A stretch of 64,000 nt of DNA, taken from Chloroflexota bacterium (lineage in GTDB: Bacteria > Chloroflexota > Anaerolineae > Aggregatilineales > Phototrophicaceae). Position numbers and translations under genes: made by a program. Below, one piece after another: positions 34,094 to 42,461 of the stretch. The notes under the pieces are model-generated. The model had not been told where the DNA came from. It searched no databases and saw only the letters and a program-made list of their open reading frames with translations. Each line of letters starts with the position of its first letter. Position 1 is the stretch's first letter. The stretch is taken from assembly GCA_020161935.1 (NCBI GenBank), contig JAIUNI010000009.1, forward strand, positions 62,001 to 126,000. The letters are read 5' to 3'.

Positions 34094-34456
34094 ATGACAG
34101 CAATCGATGTAATTTACATTGAAGATGACGATATTGAAGCTGAATTATTCTCGATGGGTTTGTCCACACGCGGTATTAACGTGCTGCATATTCCTGATGC
34201 CCAACCGGACAGTTTGCTGCTTCTCCAAAACCCTTCTTATGCGACGGCTAAAGCGGTCTTCATTGACTTTTGGATTGGCGTGGTCAGTGGTTTAGATGTC
34301 GCGCGTAGTCTTCGCGAAAATGGAGACGCACGTCCGTTTTTCCTGCTGACTGCTGGCGAAAACCCGAACCCGCAAGTCCTCAAACAACTGAATATCACCT
34401 ACCTCCAAAAGCCAGCGAACTATAACAAAATCGCCAGCGCTGTGACCGCGCTCTAA
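34094..34456 (+). CDS. Stand-alone response-regulator receiver domain
   Basis: The 120-residue protein is a single receiver: IYIEDDDIEAEL (acidic pocket), phospho-acceptor Asp58 in AVFIDFWIG, a Thr in FFLLTAGE and the conserved Lys in YLQKPAN. No output domain is present, so it must act by binding a partner or as a phosphate sink. It is the third gene of the kinase, degenerate kinase, receiver cassette. Confidence 0.92.
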   Translation: MTAIDVIYIEDDDIEAELFSMGLSTRGINVLHIPDAQPDSLLLLQNPSYATAKAVFIDFWIGVVSGLDVARSLRENGDARPFFLLTAGENPNPQVLKQLNITYLQKPANYNKIASAVTAL

Positions 34457-34459
34457 CTC

Positions 34460-34744
34460 ATGTTGATTTCCACACTGAATGCCATCTTTGCGACGGCTGC
34501 TTTCTTTTTAGTCCAGCGGGCGCTCCAACGTGGCATTCCCTTTATCAAGATGGGCTGGATGGCGATCAAAGCACAAACCAGCCATCCCGATTTCCGCGAG
34601 AATGTATTCCGGCGGTTGGCGATTAGTGAAGGCGGGCGCTTTTTGCTCGGCGGTCTTGGGTGGCTGCTCACCGCTGTCATCGCGCTAATCGCTGGCATCT
34701 ACTTCACCGTCATCGCCTATCAGGGCTTCTTCATGGGTGGGTAA
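34460..34744 (+). CDS. Small membrane protein, unknown
   Basis: The 94-residue product has an N-terminal amphipathic or membrane segment (TLNAIFATAAFFLVQRAL), a central polar stretch and a strong membrane helix (FLLGGLGWLLTAVIALIAGIYFTVIAY). It starts 3 bases after the receiver gene stop, so it is probably translated from the same mRNA. It might be the membrane link of the cassette; nothing proves it. Confidence 0.75.
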   Translation: MLISTLNAIFATAAFFLVQRALQRGIPFIKMGWMAIKAQTSHPDFRENVFRRLAISEGGRFLLGGLGWLLTAVIALIAGIYFTVIAYQGFFMGG

Positions 34745-34773
34745 CACGCCAACCTTTGCTCAGGGTTCAGTTG

Positions 34774-34806
34774 TATAATAGCTGTCAATCATGTTAGGAG
34801 GATCAT
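34774..34806 (+). promoter_or_regulatory. -10 box and strong ribosome site for the VapBC pair
   Basis: A perfect TATAAT (34774-34779) with a poor -35 lies 28 bases upstream of the antitoxin ATG at 34807. AGGAGG sits 5 bases before the ATG. Confidence 0.55.
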
Positions 34807-35031
34807 ATGCTGACCATCCCTATAAAATTTGATGACCTGCTTAAAGTGGTGGACACCTTATCACCTGAACAAAAGCAGTTGCTTCGTCAGCATATTGATA
34901 ATGAACCGAACTCAAGTGAGATAGATTTGAGTAAGCCACGGGTACTAGGTTTGCATATGGGTTCTATGTGGATGAGTGATGATTTCGATGATCCCTTGCC
35001 AGATGAATTTTGGCTAGGCGAAGATGCATGA
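34807..35031 (+). CDS. VapB-type antitoxin
   Basis: The 74-residue protein has a helical N-terminal half (FDDLLKVVDTLSPEQKQLLRQHI) typical of DUF2281-like antitoxins that accompany PIN toxins, and an acidic C-terminus (DDFDDPLPDEFWLGEDA). Its stop overlaps the toxin start (ATGA). Codon use is AT-rich compared with neighbours, suggesting acquisition with its toxin. Confidence 0.85.
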   Translation: MLTIPIKFDDLLKVVDTLSPEQKQLLRQHIDNEPNSSEIDLSKPRVLGLHMGSMWMSDDFDDPLPDEFWLGEDA

Positions 35032-35414
35032 GGTATTTACTTGATACGCATGTTTTCAAATGGCTTGATAGTGAACCAGATAAACTATCAACTACAGTAG
35101 CTCGTTTGATTTCTGACCGACGTAATCAACTTGTACTAAGCTTTGTTAGTATTTGGGAAATTCAGATAAAAACTCAAATCGGTAAAATGGGTTTGCGAAG
35201 TCAATTAATGACTATTGTGGAAGATCAGCAGCGAGTTAATCAGCTTGAACTTCTTCCGATTAGTCTGGAGCACATATTGGCTTTAGAAAGTCTCCCACTC
35301 TATCATCGTGATCCTTTTGATCGTATTTTAATTTCCCAAGCAGTATCTGAGGATTTAGTATTGATCAGTCATGATGCTGTTTTTAGCCAATATCCAGTTC
35401 AACTTATCTGGTAA
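35028..35414 (+). CDS. VapC-type PIN-domain toxin
   Basis: The ATG at 35028 is chosen because it overlaps the antitoxin stop and gives MRYLLDTHVFKWL, the family start with its first catalytic Asp. WEIQIK (Glu) and HRDPFDRILISQA (Asp cluster) follow, and LVLISHDAVF carries the last acidic residue. The product has 128 residues and appears intact. PIN toxins of this group cut RNA. The module is AT-rich and inserted between the sensor cassette and mutS2. Confidence 0.9.
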   Translation: MRYLLDTHVFKWLDSEPDKLSTTVARLISDRRNQLVLSFVSIWEIQIKTQIGKMGLRSQLMTIVEDQQRVNQLELLPISLEHILALESLPLYHRDPFDRILISQAVSEDLVLISHDAVFSQYPVQLIW

Positions 35415-35627
35415 CTTAAACCCCTCGTGACCCTTTGCAAACCTCACGATTGACATCTGAAAAACTCGCCCCTATACTCATTTTGCGCCACCACCCACCA
35501 ACCCCAACAGGCTGCGTGTTCCCTGTTGTCAATTGAGCACGCCTCCACCCAAATATTATTCTGAATCTAATGTCGGTCACTTATAATCCGTGACTGATTA
35601 CGAAATATTGGAAACACAACACGCACC

Positions 35628-38027
35628 ATGATAAGCGAAAAATCGACGCAGACGCTCGAACTGCCTAAAATACTTGAGCAGCTCGTTAAGCATACAACCT
35701 TTTCGGCGGGTGCTGAACTCGCCCGTACTTTGCACCCCACCACGATTATTGACCAAGCTGTGACGTGGCAGCAGGAAACGGCAGAAGCACGATTGCTGAC
35801 CGAGAATAAGGTGAACTTCACCCTCGGCGGGGCGCGTGACGTGCGTGAACCGGCTGTGCAAGCCACACGTGGTATTATGATCGAAGCGCAGGTGATGCTG
35901 GACATCCGCCAAACACTGCGGCGCGGGACAACCGTTAAGCGTACCGTAGGCCGGATGAAGGGCAGCTACCCGCTCCTTTCGGACATCGCCAACCAGATCG
36001 AAGAATGCACCGACTTACAGGATGCCATTGGCCGCGTGCTGAATGAGAAGGGCGAAATCCTTGACACCGCCAGCCCGCAGCTTGCGATCATCCGGCGTGA
36101 CCTGAAAGTCGCCTACGACAAACTGCAAACGCGGCTCATGCGGTTGGTTGGTTCGACCACGAACGCCCAATTCCTGCAAGAGTCGATCATCACCACCCGC
36201 AACGGGCGCTACGTCATACCGATCAAGGCCGAGTTTAAGGGGCGCATCCCCGGTATCGTCCACGACTCGTCCTCGTCGGGCGCGACCTTGTTCATCGAAC
36301 CGCTGGCGACCGTTGAACTCAATAACACCTACCGCGAACTTCAACTGAACGAGGAAAAAGAAATCCGGCGCATCCTCCAAGAACTGACGGATGAGGTTGG
36401 GCATGAGAGTGAACGGATCGTCAGGACGGTAGAGGTGCTGGGTTATCTCGACTTGGTGTTTGCGAAGGCGCACTATGCCGAAGAACTCAAGGCCACCGAA
36501 CCGATCTTATTCCCCTTCCGCACGCGACCGAACAACCCCGCTCACCCCGGCAGCACCATCTATCTGAAAGCCGCGCGGCATCCCCTGTTGAAGGGGAACG
36601 TCATGCCGATTGATGTCGAGTTTGATGAGGCGACGTGGGTGCTGGTGGTTACAGGGCCGAACACCGGTGGTAAGACGGTCGCCATCAAGACGATTGGATT
36701 ACTGACGCTGATGGCCCAGTGCGGCCTCCAAGTACCGGCTGAGGAAGCCAAGTTGAGCGTGTTCGAGGGTGTATATGCCGACATCGGCGATGAGCAGAGC
36801 ATCGAGCAGTCGCTCAGTACGTTCTCGTCCCACATGACGAACACCATCTCGATCTTGCGCGAGTGCGATAACAAGTCGCTGGTTCTGCTGGACGAGTTGG
36901 GCGCGGGTACTGACCCCGCCGAAGGCTCGGCGCTGGCACGGGCGATCCTGACGCACCTCGTTGACCGGCAGGTGACGACCGTCGTCACCACGCATCACCC
37001 TGAGTTGAAGATTTACGGGGTGGAAACGCCGGGGGTGCGGAATGCCAGTGTCGAGTTCGATCTCTCGACGCTGCGCCCGACTTACCGCCTGATTATCGGC
37101 CTACCGGGGCGCTCGAACGCGCTGGCGATTGCCACCCGCTTGGGCTTGAGTGACGAGATCATCGAAAGCGCCCGCAGCATGGTGACCACCGAGGACTTGG
37201 TGGCGGATGACCTGCTCGACGAAATCCAGCGGACGCGCGAGGAAATCCGGCGCGACCGGAGTTTGATCGCGGCGCTGCGGGAGGAAATCGAGGAACAGCA
37301 GGCCGAACTCCAATCGCGATTGGACAAGATCGAGGACGAACGGCGTAACGTCGTGGCGACCGCGCGGCGACAGGCTGACGAGGAAATCAAAACCTTCCAA
37401 CGGGAGGTGAAGCGGCTGCGGAATGAGATGCGCTCGGCTTCCCTTCCGCTGGATATGCTCAAGCAGGTGCAGGATGAGGCGGCAGCGCTGGCGGCTAACG
37501 CACAGGAAACCGTACCGAACGAAGTCGAGACGGTGGTCGAGAACACATGGGCACCGAAGCTCGGCGAGACCGTTTGGCTGGCGAAGCTGAACGCCGAAGG
37601 GACGATCACCGAACTGGAATCGAACTCGGCGACGATACAGGTGGGAACCCTGCGCGTGAGAGCCGGTTTGGACGAGATCACCCACCGGACGCGAAGCGAG
37701 AAGCGCGAGATGAAGCGCGGCCACCAACGCCAGTACGAGAAGTCGCCTGATCCCGTCGCACCCAAGGGGCAGTCACCGGGGCTGGAACTGGATTTACGCG
37801 GCGAGCGAGTGGACGAAGCCCTGCGGCGCTTGGAAACCTATGTGGACGCGGCTTACATGAGCGGCCTGCCTTTCGCGCGGATTATTCACGGCAAGGGTAC
37901 GGGTGCGCTTAAGAAAGCGGTACGGGAACGGGTGGAACAGCACGCGCTGATTAGCAAGGTGACGGAAGCCCTGCCGCAAGAGGGCGGTGGTGGCGTAACC
38001 ATCATCCACATGGTTCCGATTACCTAA
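35628..38027 (+). CDS. mutS2: MutS2 endonuclease/ATPase
   Basis: The 799-residue protein has the MutS2 arrangement: helical clamp and lever, ATPase with Walker A GPNTGGKT (near 342), EQSLSTFSSHM and LLDELGAGTDPAEGSAL (Walker B), a coiled coil (about 510-610), a KOW-like segment and a C-terminal Smr nuclease domain (LDLRGERVDEALRRLE, RIIHGKGTGALKKAV; about 716-799). MutS2 acts on stalled or collided ribosomes and suppresses homologous recombination. It lacks the mismatch-recognition domain of MutS1, as usual. A -10-like TATAAT lies at 35582-35587. Confidence 0.96.
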   Translation: MISEKSTQTLELPKILEQLVKHTTFSAGAELARTLHPTTIIDQAVTWQQETAEARLLTENKVNFTLGGARDVREPAVQATRGIMIEAQVMLDIRQTLRRGTTVKRTVGRMKGSYPLLSDIANQIEECTDLQDAIGRVLNEKGEILDTASPQLAIIRRDLKVAYDKLQTRLMRLVGSTTNAQFLQESIITTRNGRYVIPIKAEFKGRIPGIVHDSSSSGATLFIEPLATVELNNTYRELQLNEEKEIRRILQELTDEVGHESERIVRTVEVLGYLDLVFAKAHYAEELKATEPILFPFRTRPNNPAHPGSTIYLKAARHPLLKGNVMPIDVEFDEATWVLVVTGPNTGGKTVAIKTIGLLTLMAQCGLQVPAEEAKLSVFEGVYADIGDEQSIEQSLSTFSSHMTNTISILRECDNKSLVLLDELGAGTDPAEGSALARAILTHLVDRQVTTVVTTHHPELKIYGVETPGVRNASVEFDLSTLRPTYRLIIGLPGRSNALAIATRLGLSDEIIESARSMVTTEDLVADDLLDEIQRTREEIRRDRSLIAALREEIEEQQAELQSRLDKIEDERRNVVATARRQADEEIKTFQREVKRLRNEMRSASLPLDMLKQVQDEAAALAANAQETVPNEVETVVENTWAPKLGETVWLAKLNAEGTITELESNSATIQVGTLRVRAGLDEITHRTRSEKREMKRGHQRQYEKSPDPVAPKGQSPGLELDLRGERVDEALRRLETYVDAAYMSGLPFARIIHGKGTGALKKAVRERVEQHALISKVTEALPQEGGGGVTIIHMVPIT

Positions 38028-38031
38028 ATAA

Positions 38032-38066
38032 AGTGCTGAGTGCTTAGTACCGAGTACTGAGTTTCA
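38032..38066. repeat. Heptamer-phased AGT repeats, block B
   Basis: Five units in exact 7-base phase: AGTGCTG, AGTGCTT, AGTACCG, AGTACTG, AGTTTCA. The block begins five bases after the mutS2 stop codon. Confidence 0.8.
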
Positions 38067-38069
38067 GAC

Positions 38070-38102
38070 AAAGCCCTGCTCAAATGAGTGGGGCTTTTTT
38101 AT
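38070..38102 (+). terminator. Terminator after mutS2
   Basis: AAAGCCC (38070-38076) and GGGCTTT (38091-38097) pair around a 14-base loop, then T-rich TTTTATTTA follows. Confidence 0.85.
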
Positions 38103-38104
38103 TT

Positions 38105-38146
38105 AGTCGCCACTCCGAAGTCGTCAGTCTCCAGTCTCCAGCTAAG
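38105..38146. repeat. Heptamer-phased AGTC repeats, block C
   Basis: Six units in 7-base phase: AGTCGCC, ACTCCGA, AGTCGTC, AGTCTCC, AGTCTCC, AGCTAAG. Confidence 0.8.
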
Positions 38147-38224
38147 ACCCATACAAATCGCTAATTGGAGATAGAGAGCGCAAAATGGGTGATATTAGAT
38201 TGTTATAACAGTTGCAAATTTCGC

Positions 38225-38395
38225 ACATCATCCGCTGAAATGGCGGGCGGGAAGCTCCCGTGTATCCGCTGAATTGACATTTTGTGGCGGCAGATGTGAG
38301 GGAGGCTGGCGCTGAAATGACACAAGTGCAGCGGATTGCTCCCGTGTAACCGCCGCTGCACACTCTTCGGCGGATTGATGGGAGCGAGCCGCCGA
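38225..38395. repeat. CAGCGGAT/CCGCTGAA inverted-repeat cluster, second copy
   Basis: It contains GCTCCCGTGTATCCGC (38254-38269), the exact reverse complement of 23638-23653, plus variants such as GCTCCCGTGTAACCGC and TCGGCGGATT. The cluster is in the opposite orientation to the one at 23585-23765. Confidence 0.78.
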
Positions 38396-38419
38396 AAATG
38401 CAAAAGCAAATACGGATTG

Positions 38420-38548
38420 AACCGCAGAGACGCAGAGAATACACAGAGAAAAGACGAAGACAATACGACTTACCGCAGAGGCGCAGAGAACACAGAGATA
38501 AATTCATGTTTAGCCGCCAAGTCGCCAAGTACGCCAAGATAAGACAGA
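38420..38548. repeat. ACCGCAGAGACGCAGAGA-type dispersed repeats
   Basis: Two copies (ACCGCAGAGACGCAGAGAAT near 38421 and ACCGCAGAGGCGCAGAGAAC near 38472), each continuing into ACACAGAGA, are followed by a CGCCAAGTCGCCAAG segment. These are the short intergenic repeats common in many bacterial genomes; they are not spaced like CRISPR. Confidence 0.75.
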
Positions 38549-38901
38549 GACTACCGAGATAAGAACAGCATAGCAGAAAAGCGATTGTTTAGGGTGAACA
38601 TTTGGTCTCTTTTAGGAGGTGAGTTCACCAACCATTTTGAGGGAAAATAATTGTTAAGAGGGTTGGTGGAAGGTTGGAAAGTGGTTTGTGGAGGAATGCT
38701 AAAGTTGCGGTAAAGATTGTTCGGCCTATTTACAAATGAGAATGACTCATTGGTTTTGATATGACTATTCTACTCTAGCAATAAGAGATCAAGAGAGTAG
38801 TACTCGTCATCAATAAACTACGTGCGCGAAATGCGAAAACCGCTGTTGCGCTGCCTGTCAAATGAATTTAGTATTCGAACACCTCTCGTCTTTGTTTTTC
38901 C

Positions 38902-39061
38902 CTCAGCACTCGGTACTATAAAAAGGTTTATTTTCCGTTTGTGGCTTTTAACCACACGCATCTTAACAACCCCATCCGTTTGGCACTCGCATTTGCCTTT
39001 AGCTGGAGACTGGCGACTGATAGCTGATGACTTGCATTTGACTATCAACTGAAAACTCAAA
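38902..39061. repeat. Heptamer-phased repeats, block D (three runs)
   Basis: Run 1 (38902-38922): CTCAGCA, CTCGGTA, CTATAAA. Run 2 (39002-39036): GCTGGAG, ACTGGCG, ACTGATA, GCTGATG, ACTTGCA. Run 3 (39041-39061): ACTATCA, ACTGAAA, ACTCAAA. They share the unit form RCTNNNN with blocks A-C. Confidence 0.7.
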
Positions 39062-39291
39062 CTCAACAGCATCAACAGCAATTCAAACGCTGTACTTTGC
39101 ACGTTTAATTTTTGAGAGGGTGAAGGTTTAGGTAGTTGTTAAGGAGTTCGGTATAATAGAAACTACCTTTTCGGAACTACAGCTAAACATCATTTTGTTT
39201 GGTCTGAAATCGCAAGGCATAATTTTCATTTGTCGCGTGTGGCGACATCGTAGGTGGGATTATAGAACGCTTCTTTGCTTTATCGCAGGAC

Positions 39292-41013
39292 ATGCTCTGT
39301 ATTGTGGGTTTCGACGGCTTCTTTCGGGCAGTCAACCCCGCCTTTGAGAAAAGGCTCGGCATCCCGCAGGCCGAGCTAACGGCTGAACCGTGGCTGTCAT
39401 GGGTGCATCCTGACGATGCTGCGGCGACCCAAGCAGCCATTGAGCAGCTTTCCCCGAACCATTCACCGATTACCCTTGATACCCGACTTCGCCATTCGGA
39501 TGGTACGTACACATTTTACCAATGGACGGTCACTTATGACCCGGCGGGTATTTACGCAGTCGTACAGCCTTCGGAGTCGATTTCTCCGTTCGAGACGCTC
39601 AATAACTGGCTGATTGACGCGCCTGCGGGCATTATCGTGCTGCATGGGCGCGAACAGTTTATCACGCTGGTCAATTATCTTTACGAGAAAATATCCGGTC
39701 ATACACGGGCGCAATTAGTTGGGCGCAAGCTGCGCGAGGTGTGGCCCGAACTCTACGAACAAGGTATTGGTGCGATTTTTGATGGCATTTTCGCAAGTGG
39801 GCAGGCGTTTATATCCCATGAGTTTTACGCTAGGTTCGACCATACAGGCGAAGGTGTTTTAGAAGAAGGGTATTTTGATTTTGTCGCGCAGCCGGTTAAA
39901 GACCGTGACGGACAGGTGACGGACATCTTTATTCACCTGTATGAAGTCACGGATTATGTACGCGCGCGAGAAAAACTAGTCGAGGGTGAGGAACAATTTC
40001 GAGCAATCGTGAACCAATCGGTGGTTGGTATCGCCGAGAAAGATTTGAGTGGGCGTTACATCCTCGTTAATGATCGTTTTTGCGAGATGGTTGGATACAG
40101 CCGTGATGAACTCTTAACAAAACGGCTGCACGATATAACTCATCCTGATGACCTCCCTCGAAATGCTTTTCTGTTTGAACAGATGATTAACGAAGGCAAG
40201 AATGTTATTATCGAGAAACGCTATGTACGCAAAGATGGATCGATTATCTGGGTGCAAAACACCATGTTACTCGTTCGGGATGCCAACGGTGATAAACAAT
40301 ATGCGTTGGAGATGTCGTTTGACCTGACCAGTATCAAAGCCGCTGAAGAAGCTCTAATGGAACGGCAGCGAGAGAAAGCAGTGCTTGAAGAACGGCAGCG
40401 GTTGGCGCGGGAACTGCATGACTCGGTAACGCAATCCCTCTTTTCGGCAGGGGTGATTACCGAGTCAATCTCCCATATAGTGCGGCATCAGCCGGATAAG
40501 GCGCTGACACAGCTTGATCATTTGGGGTCACTCATTCGTGGGGCATCTGCTGAACTGCGAACGCTGCTGTGGGAACTGCGACCGGATAAGATCGCGCAGG
40601 CAGGATTAGCTTCGCTGCTGACGCAATTGGCTTATTCGGTGCAGGCACGCAAGTCGCTGAAGGTATTTTTGCGGGTACACGGTGATTATGAACAACCCCT
40701 GCCGCCGGATGTGCTAATGGCCTTTTACCGGATCGCCCAAGAGAGTATCAACAACATTATCAAACACAGTGACGCGACACGCATCAAGATCATGATGCGG
40801 CGAACGGAAACATACGTGATGATGGATATTCTTGATGATGGGCTGGGGTTCGACAACAGCAGTGGAAAATCGGGCTTCGGCCTGATGATTATGCGAGAAC
40901 GGGCGGAAGAAGCGGGCGCACGGCTTGATATTTTTAGTGGTAACGGTAAGGGGACGCGCGTCCGGTTGTTCTGGCAGGGCAAGGCGGATACGAATGTGGT
41001 CAGCATCGAATGA
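39292..41013 (+). CDS. Multi-PAS sensor histidine kinase (NarL-partner type)
   Basis: From the ATG at 39292 the product is 573 residues: three PAS-type domains (about 1-95, 96-215 and 225-355), a HisKA_3 helix with the acceptor His in RQRLARELHDSVTQSLFSAG (near 374) and HATPase_c (NNIIKHSDATR, DDGLGFD, GFGLMIMRERA). The first PAS domain seems to begin upstream: codons before the ATG in the same frame encode RFFALSQD, which fits the family start (RFFxLSxDM). No ATG, GTG or TTG precedes it, so an ATT (39259) or the ATG itself must start translation. No receiver gene is adjacent. Confidence 0.9.
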   Translation: MLCIVGFDGFFRAVNPAFEKRLGIPQAELTAEPWLSWVHPDDAAATQAAIEQLSPNHSPITLDTRLRHSDGTYTFYQWTVTYDPAGIYAVVQPSESISPFETLNNWLIDAPAGIIVLHGREQFITLVNYLYEKISGHTRAQLVGRKLREVWPELYEQGIGAIFDGIFASGQAFISHEFYARFDHTGEGVLEEGYFDFVAQPVKDRDGQVTDIFIHLYEVTDYVRAREKLVEGEEQFRAIVNQSVVGIAEKDLSGRYILVNDRFCEMVGYSRDELLTKRLHDITHPDDLPRNAFLFEQMINEGKNVIIEKRYVRKDGSIIWVQNTMLLVRDANGDKQYALEMSFDLTSIKAAEEALMERQREKAVLEERQRLARELHDSVTQSLFSAGVITESISHIVRHQPDKALTQLDHLGSLIRGASAELRTLLWELRPDKIAQAGLASLLTQLAYSVQARKSLKVFLRVHGDYEQPLPPDVLMAFYRIAQESINNIIKHSDATRIKIMMRRTETYVMMDILDDGLGFDNSSGKSGFGLMIMRERAEEAGARLDIFSGNGKGTRVRLFWQGKADTNVVSIE

Positions 41014-41112
41014 CCATCATGGCAGCCGGAGACTTCGAAGGCAATCCGGTGGAGATTGTCTCACACGTGGATGCTCAGGCGGGTGATTAACAATTCTGCT
41101 AGAATCGGCGGT

Positions 41113-41760
41113 ATGAACAACACATCCCCAACCTCTTTACTCTCGACGGAAGCGGCGCGTTTGGCGCTGGATACCCCGTGGAAAGCCATCAATGAGATTG
41201 AACGGCTGCTGCTGCTGCCACTCGCCCGGATGCAATGTGCGCTGGCGGGAGTGAGCTGGGGCGCGGGGTGGAAGTTCTATGGGCTGCCGATTATCCAGAA
41301 GCACCGCCGCAGCACGCTCACGATTGGCGCGGGGTTGGAACTGCGCTCGACGGCGCGGAGCAACCCGTTGGGCGCGAACCGTCCCTGCATCCTGAGTACA
41401 CGACGAGCCGAAGCCGTGTTGACCATCGGGGCAGGCTTTGGCATGACAGGCGGCAGCGTAGTTTGTGAAGAACGGGTGACGATTGGTGACCGTGTGGTGG
41501 TGGGGGCAAACAGTGTGATCGCCGATACGGATTTCCACCCGCTGACGGTAGCAGGGCGGCAGAGCGCTTTCCTTGATGGAGCAACCGCGCCGGTGGTGAT
41601 TGGCGACGATGTGTTTATCGGCATGGGGTCGCTGGTGCTGAAGGGCGTGACGATAGGCGTGGGGAGTGTGATCGGAGCGGGGAGTGTGGTGTCGCGGGAT
41701 ATTCCGGCGGGTGTGGTGGCGGCGGGTAATCCAGCACAGGTCATCCGGTCAATAACATGA
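41113..41760 (+). CDS. Left-handed beta-helix (hexapeptide) acyltransferase
   Basis: The ATG at 41113 (MNNTSPTSLLS) is preferred over 41056, which begins in unlike sequence. The product has 215 residues with repeated hexads (LTIGAGFGMTG, VTIGDRVVVGANSVI, VVIGDDVFIGMGSLVL, VTIGVGSVIGAGSVV) and the final DIPAGVVAAGNPAQVI seen in WcaF/maltose-type acetyltransferases. DTDFHPL holds the likely catalytic His. The substrate is probably a sugar of a surface polymer. The stop overlaps the next start (ATGA). Confidence 0.92.
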   Translation: MNNTSPTSLLSTEAARLALDTPWKAINEIERLLLLPLARMQCALAGVSWGAGWKFYGLPIIQKHRRSTLTIGAGLELRSTARSNPLGANRPCILSTRRAEAVLTIGAGFGMTGGSVVCEERVTIGDRVVVGANSVIADTDFHPLTVAGRQSAFLDGATAPVVIGDDVFIGMGSLVLKGVTIGVGSVIGAGSVVSRDIPAGVVAAGNPAQVIRSIT

Positions 41761-42452
41761 CGGACATCGACCATTTGCTGAGGGATATTTTTAGCGGCAG
41801 CAAGCCTTTCTTCTACAGCACATTTGAGAGGTGGGTGCGCGGTTCACGGCGCTATCGCATATTCGCGACCAGCTACAGCTCCAAGATACGGTCGAAGCTG
41901 AAAAGTGCCCGTGACGACAGCGGCCTGAAAGATTTGTGGGCTGAACTGGAAACAGCGGCGCTGCTGCTGACTGAACCCCGTTTTACCCTCGAATACGAAC
42001 TGTATACAGCGCTCAAGCAGCGCGGGCCGGATTTCACCGTGACGTTCAAAACGCATACGCCGTTTAATGTGGAAGTACGGCGCTTCCGCACGAGCGAACT
42101 GGCGCAGGATAACAGTGAAGCGCGGGTCGGTAAGCTGATGGGGATTTTTTGTGACAAGGTGGGGCAGATGCCGCCGAGTGTCATGAACCTGTTGTGGCTG
42201 ACAGCCGAACGGGATATTCCCGAAGCCGATTTAAATCAGGCGGCGCTTAACTTGCGGCAGATCGCCGAACGCAAGAACGAGGATTTTTTCATGCGGCGAG
42301 GCTTCAAGAGTGCAACTGAATTTTTGCGGCAGTATCAGCAGGTCAGCGGGGTGGTGCTGCGGCAGCCGGATGAAACGGTCGTCTGGTTGAACCCACTAGC
42401 ACGGCATAAGCCACTGCCGGAAATGGTGAACGCGCTGCGGCAGATCCCTTAA
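41757..42452 (+). CDS. Unknown protein coupled to the acyltransferase
   Basis: The 231-residue protein is mixed alpha/beta and basic in its first third (FFYSTFERWVRGSRRYRIF, SSKIRSKLKSARDD). The middle has FTVTFKTHTPFNVEVRRFR. FNVEVRRFR is a pattern seen in nuclease folds (hydrophobic strand with E and R) but I cannot assign a family. Its ATG overlaps the acyltransferase stop by 4 bases, so they are translated together. It ends convergent to the STAS-like gene. Confidence 0.75.
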   Translation: MTDIDHLLRDIFSGSKPFFYSTFERWVRGSRRYRIFATSYSSKIRSKLKSARDDSGLKDLWAELETAALLLTEPRFTLEYELYTALKQRGPDFTVTFKTHTPFNVEVRRFRTSELAQDNSEARVGKLMGIFCDKVGQMPPSVMNLLWLTAERDIPEADLNQAALNLRQIAERKNEDFFMRRGFKSATEFLRQYQQVSGVVLRQPDETVVWLNPLARHKPLPEMVNALRQIP

Positions 42453-42461
42453 TACGGACGA

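Larger units (their letters stand above)
38028..39291. other. 1.26-kb gene-free region rich in repeats
   Basis: No coding frame is convincing. It holds a terminator, three blocks of heptamer-phased repeats, the second CAGCGGAT/CCGCTGAA cluster, ACCGCAGAGACGCAGAGA-type repeats, an AT-rich stretch (about 38560-39180) and a TATAAT at 39152-39157 upstream of the next sensor kinase. The density of unrelated repeats makes this a repeat sink between mutS2 and the kinase gene. Confidence 0.8.

Noticed and set aside
38420..38548. CRISPR array
   Set aside because: Only two copies of the ACCGCAGAGACGCAGAGA type with unequal context and no cas genes in the window.
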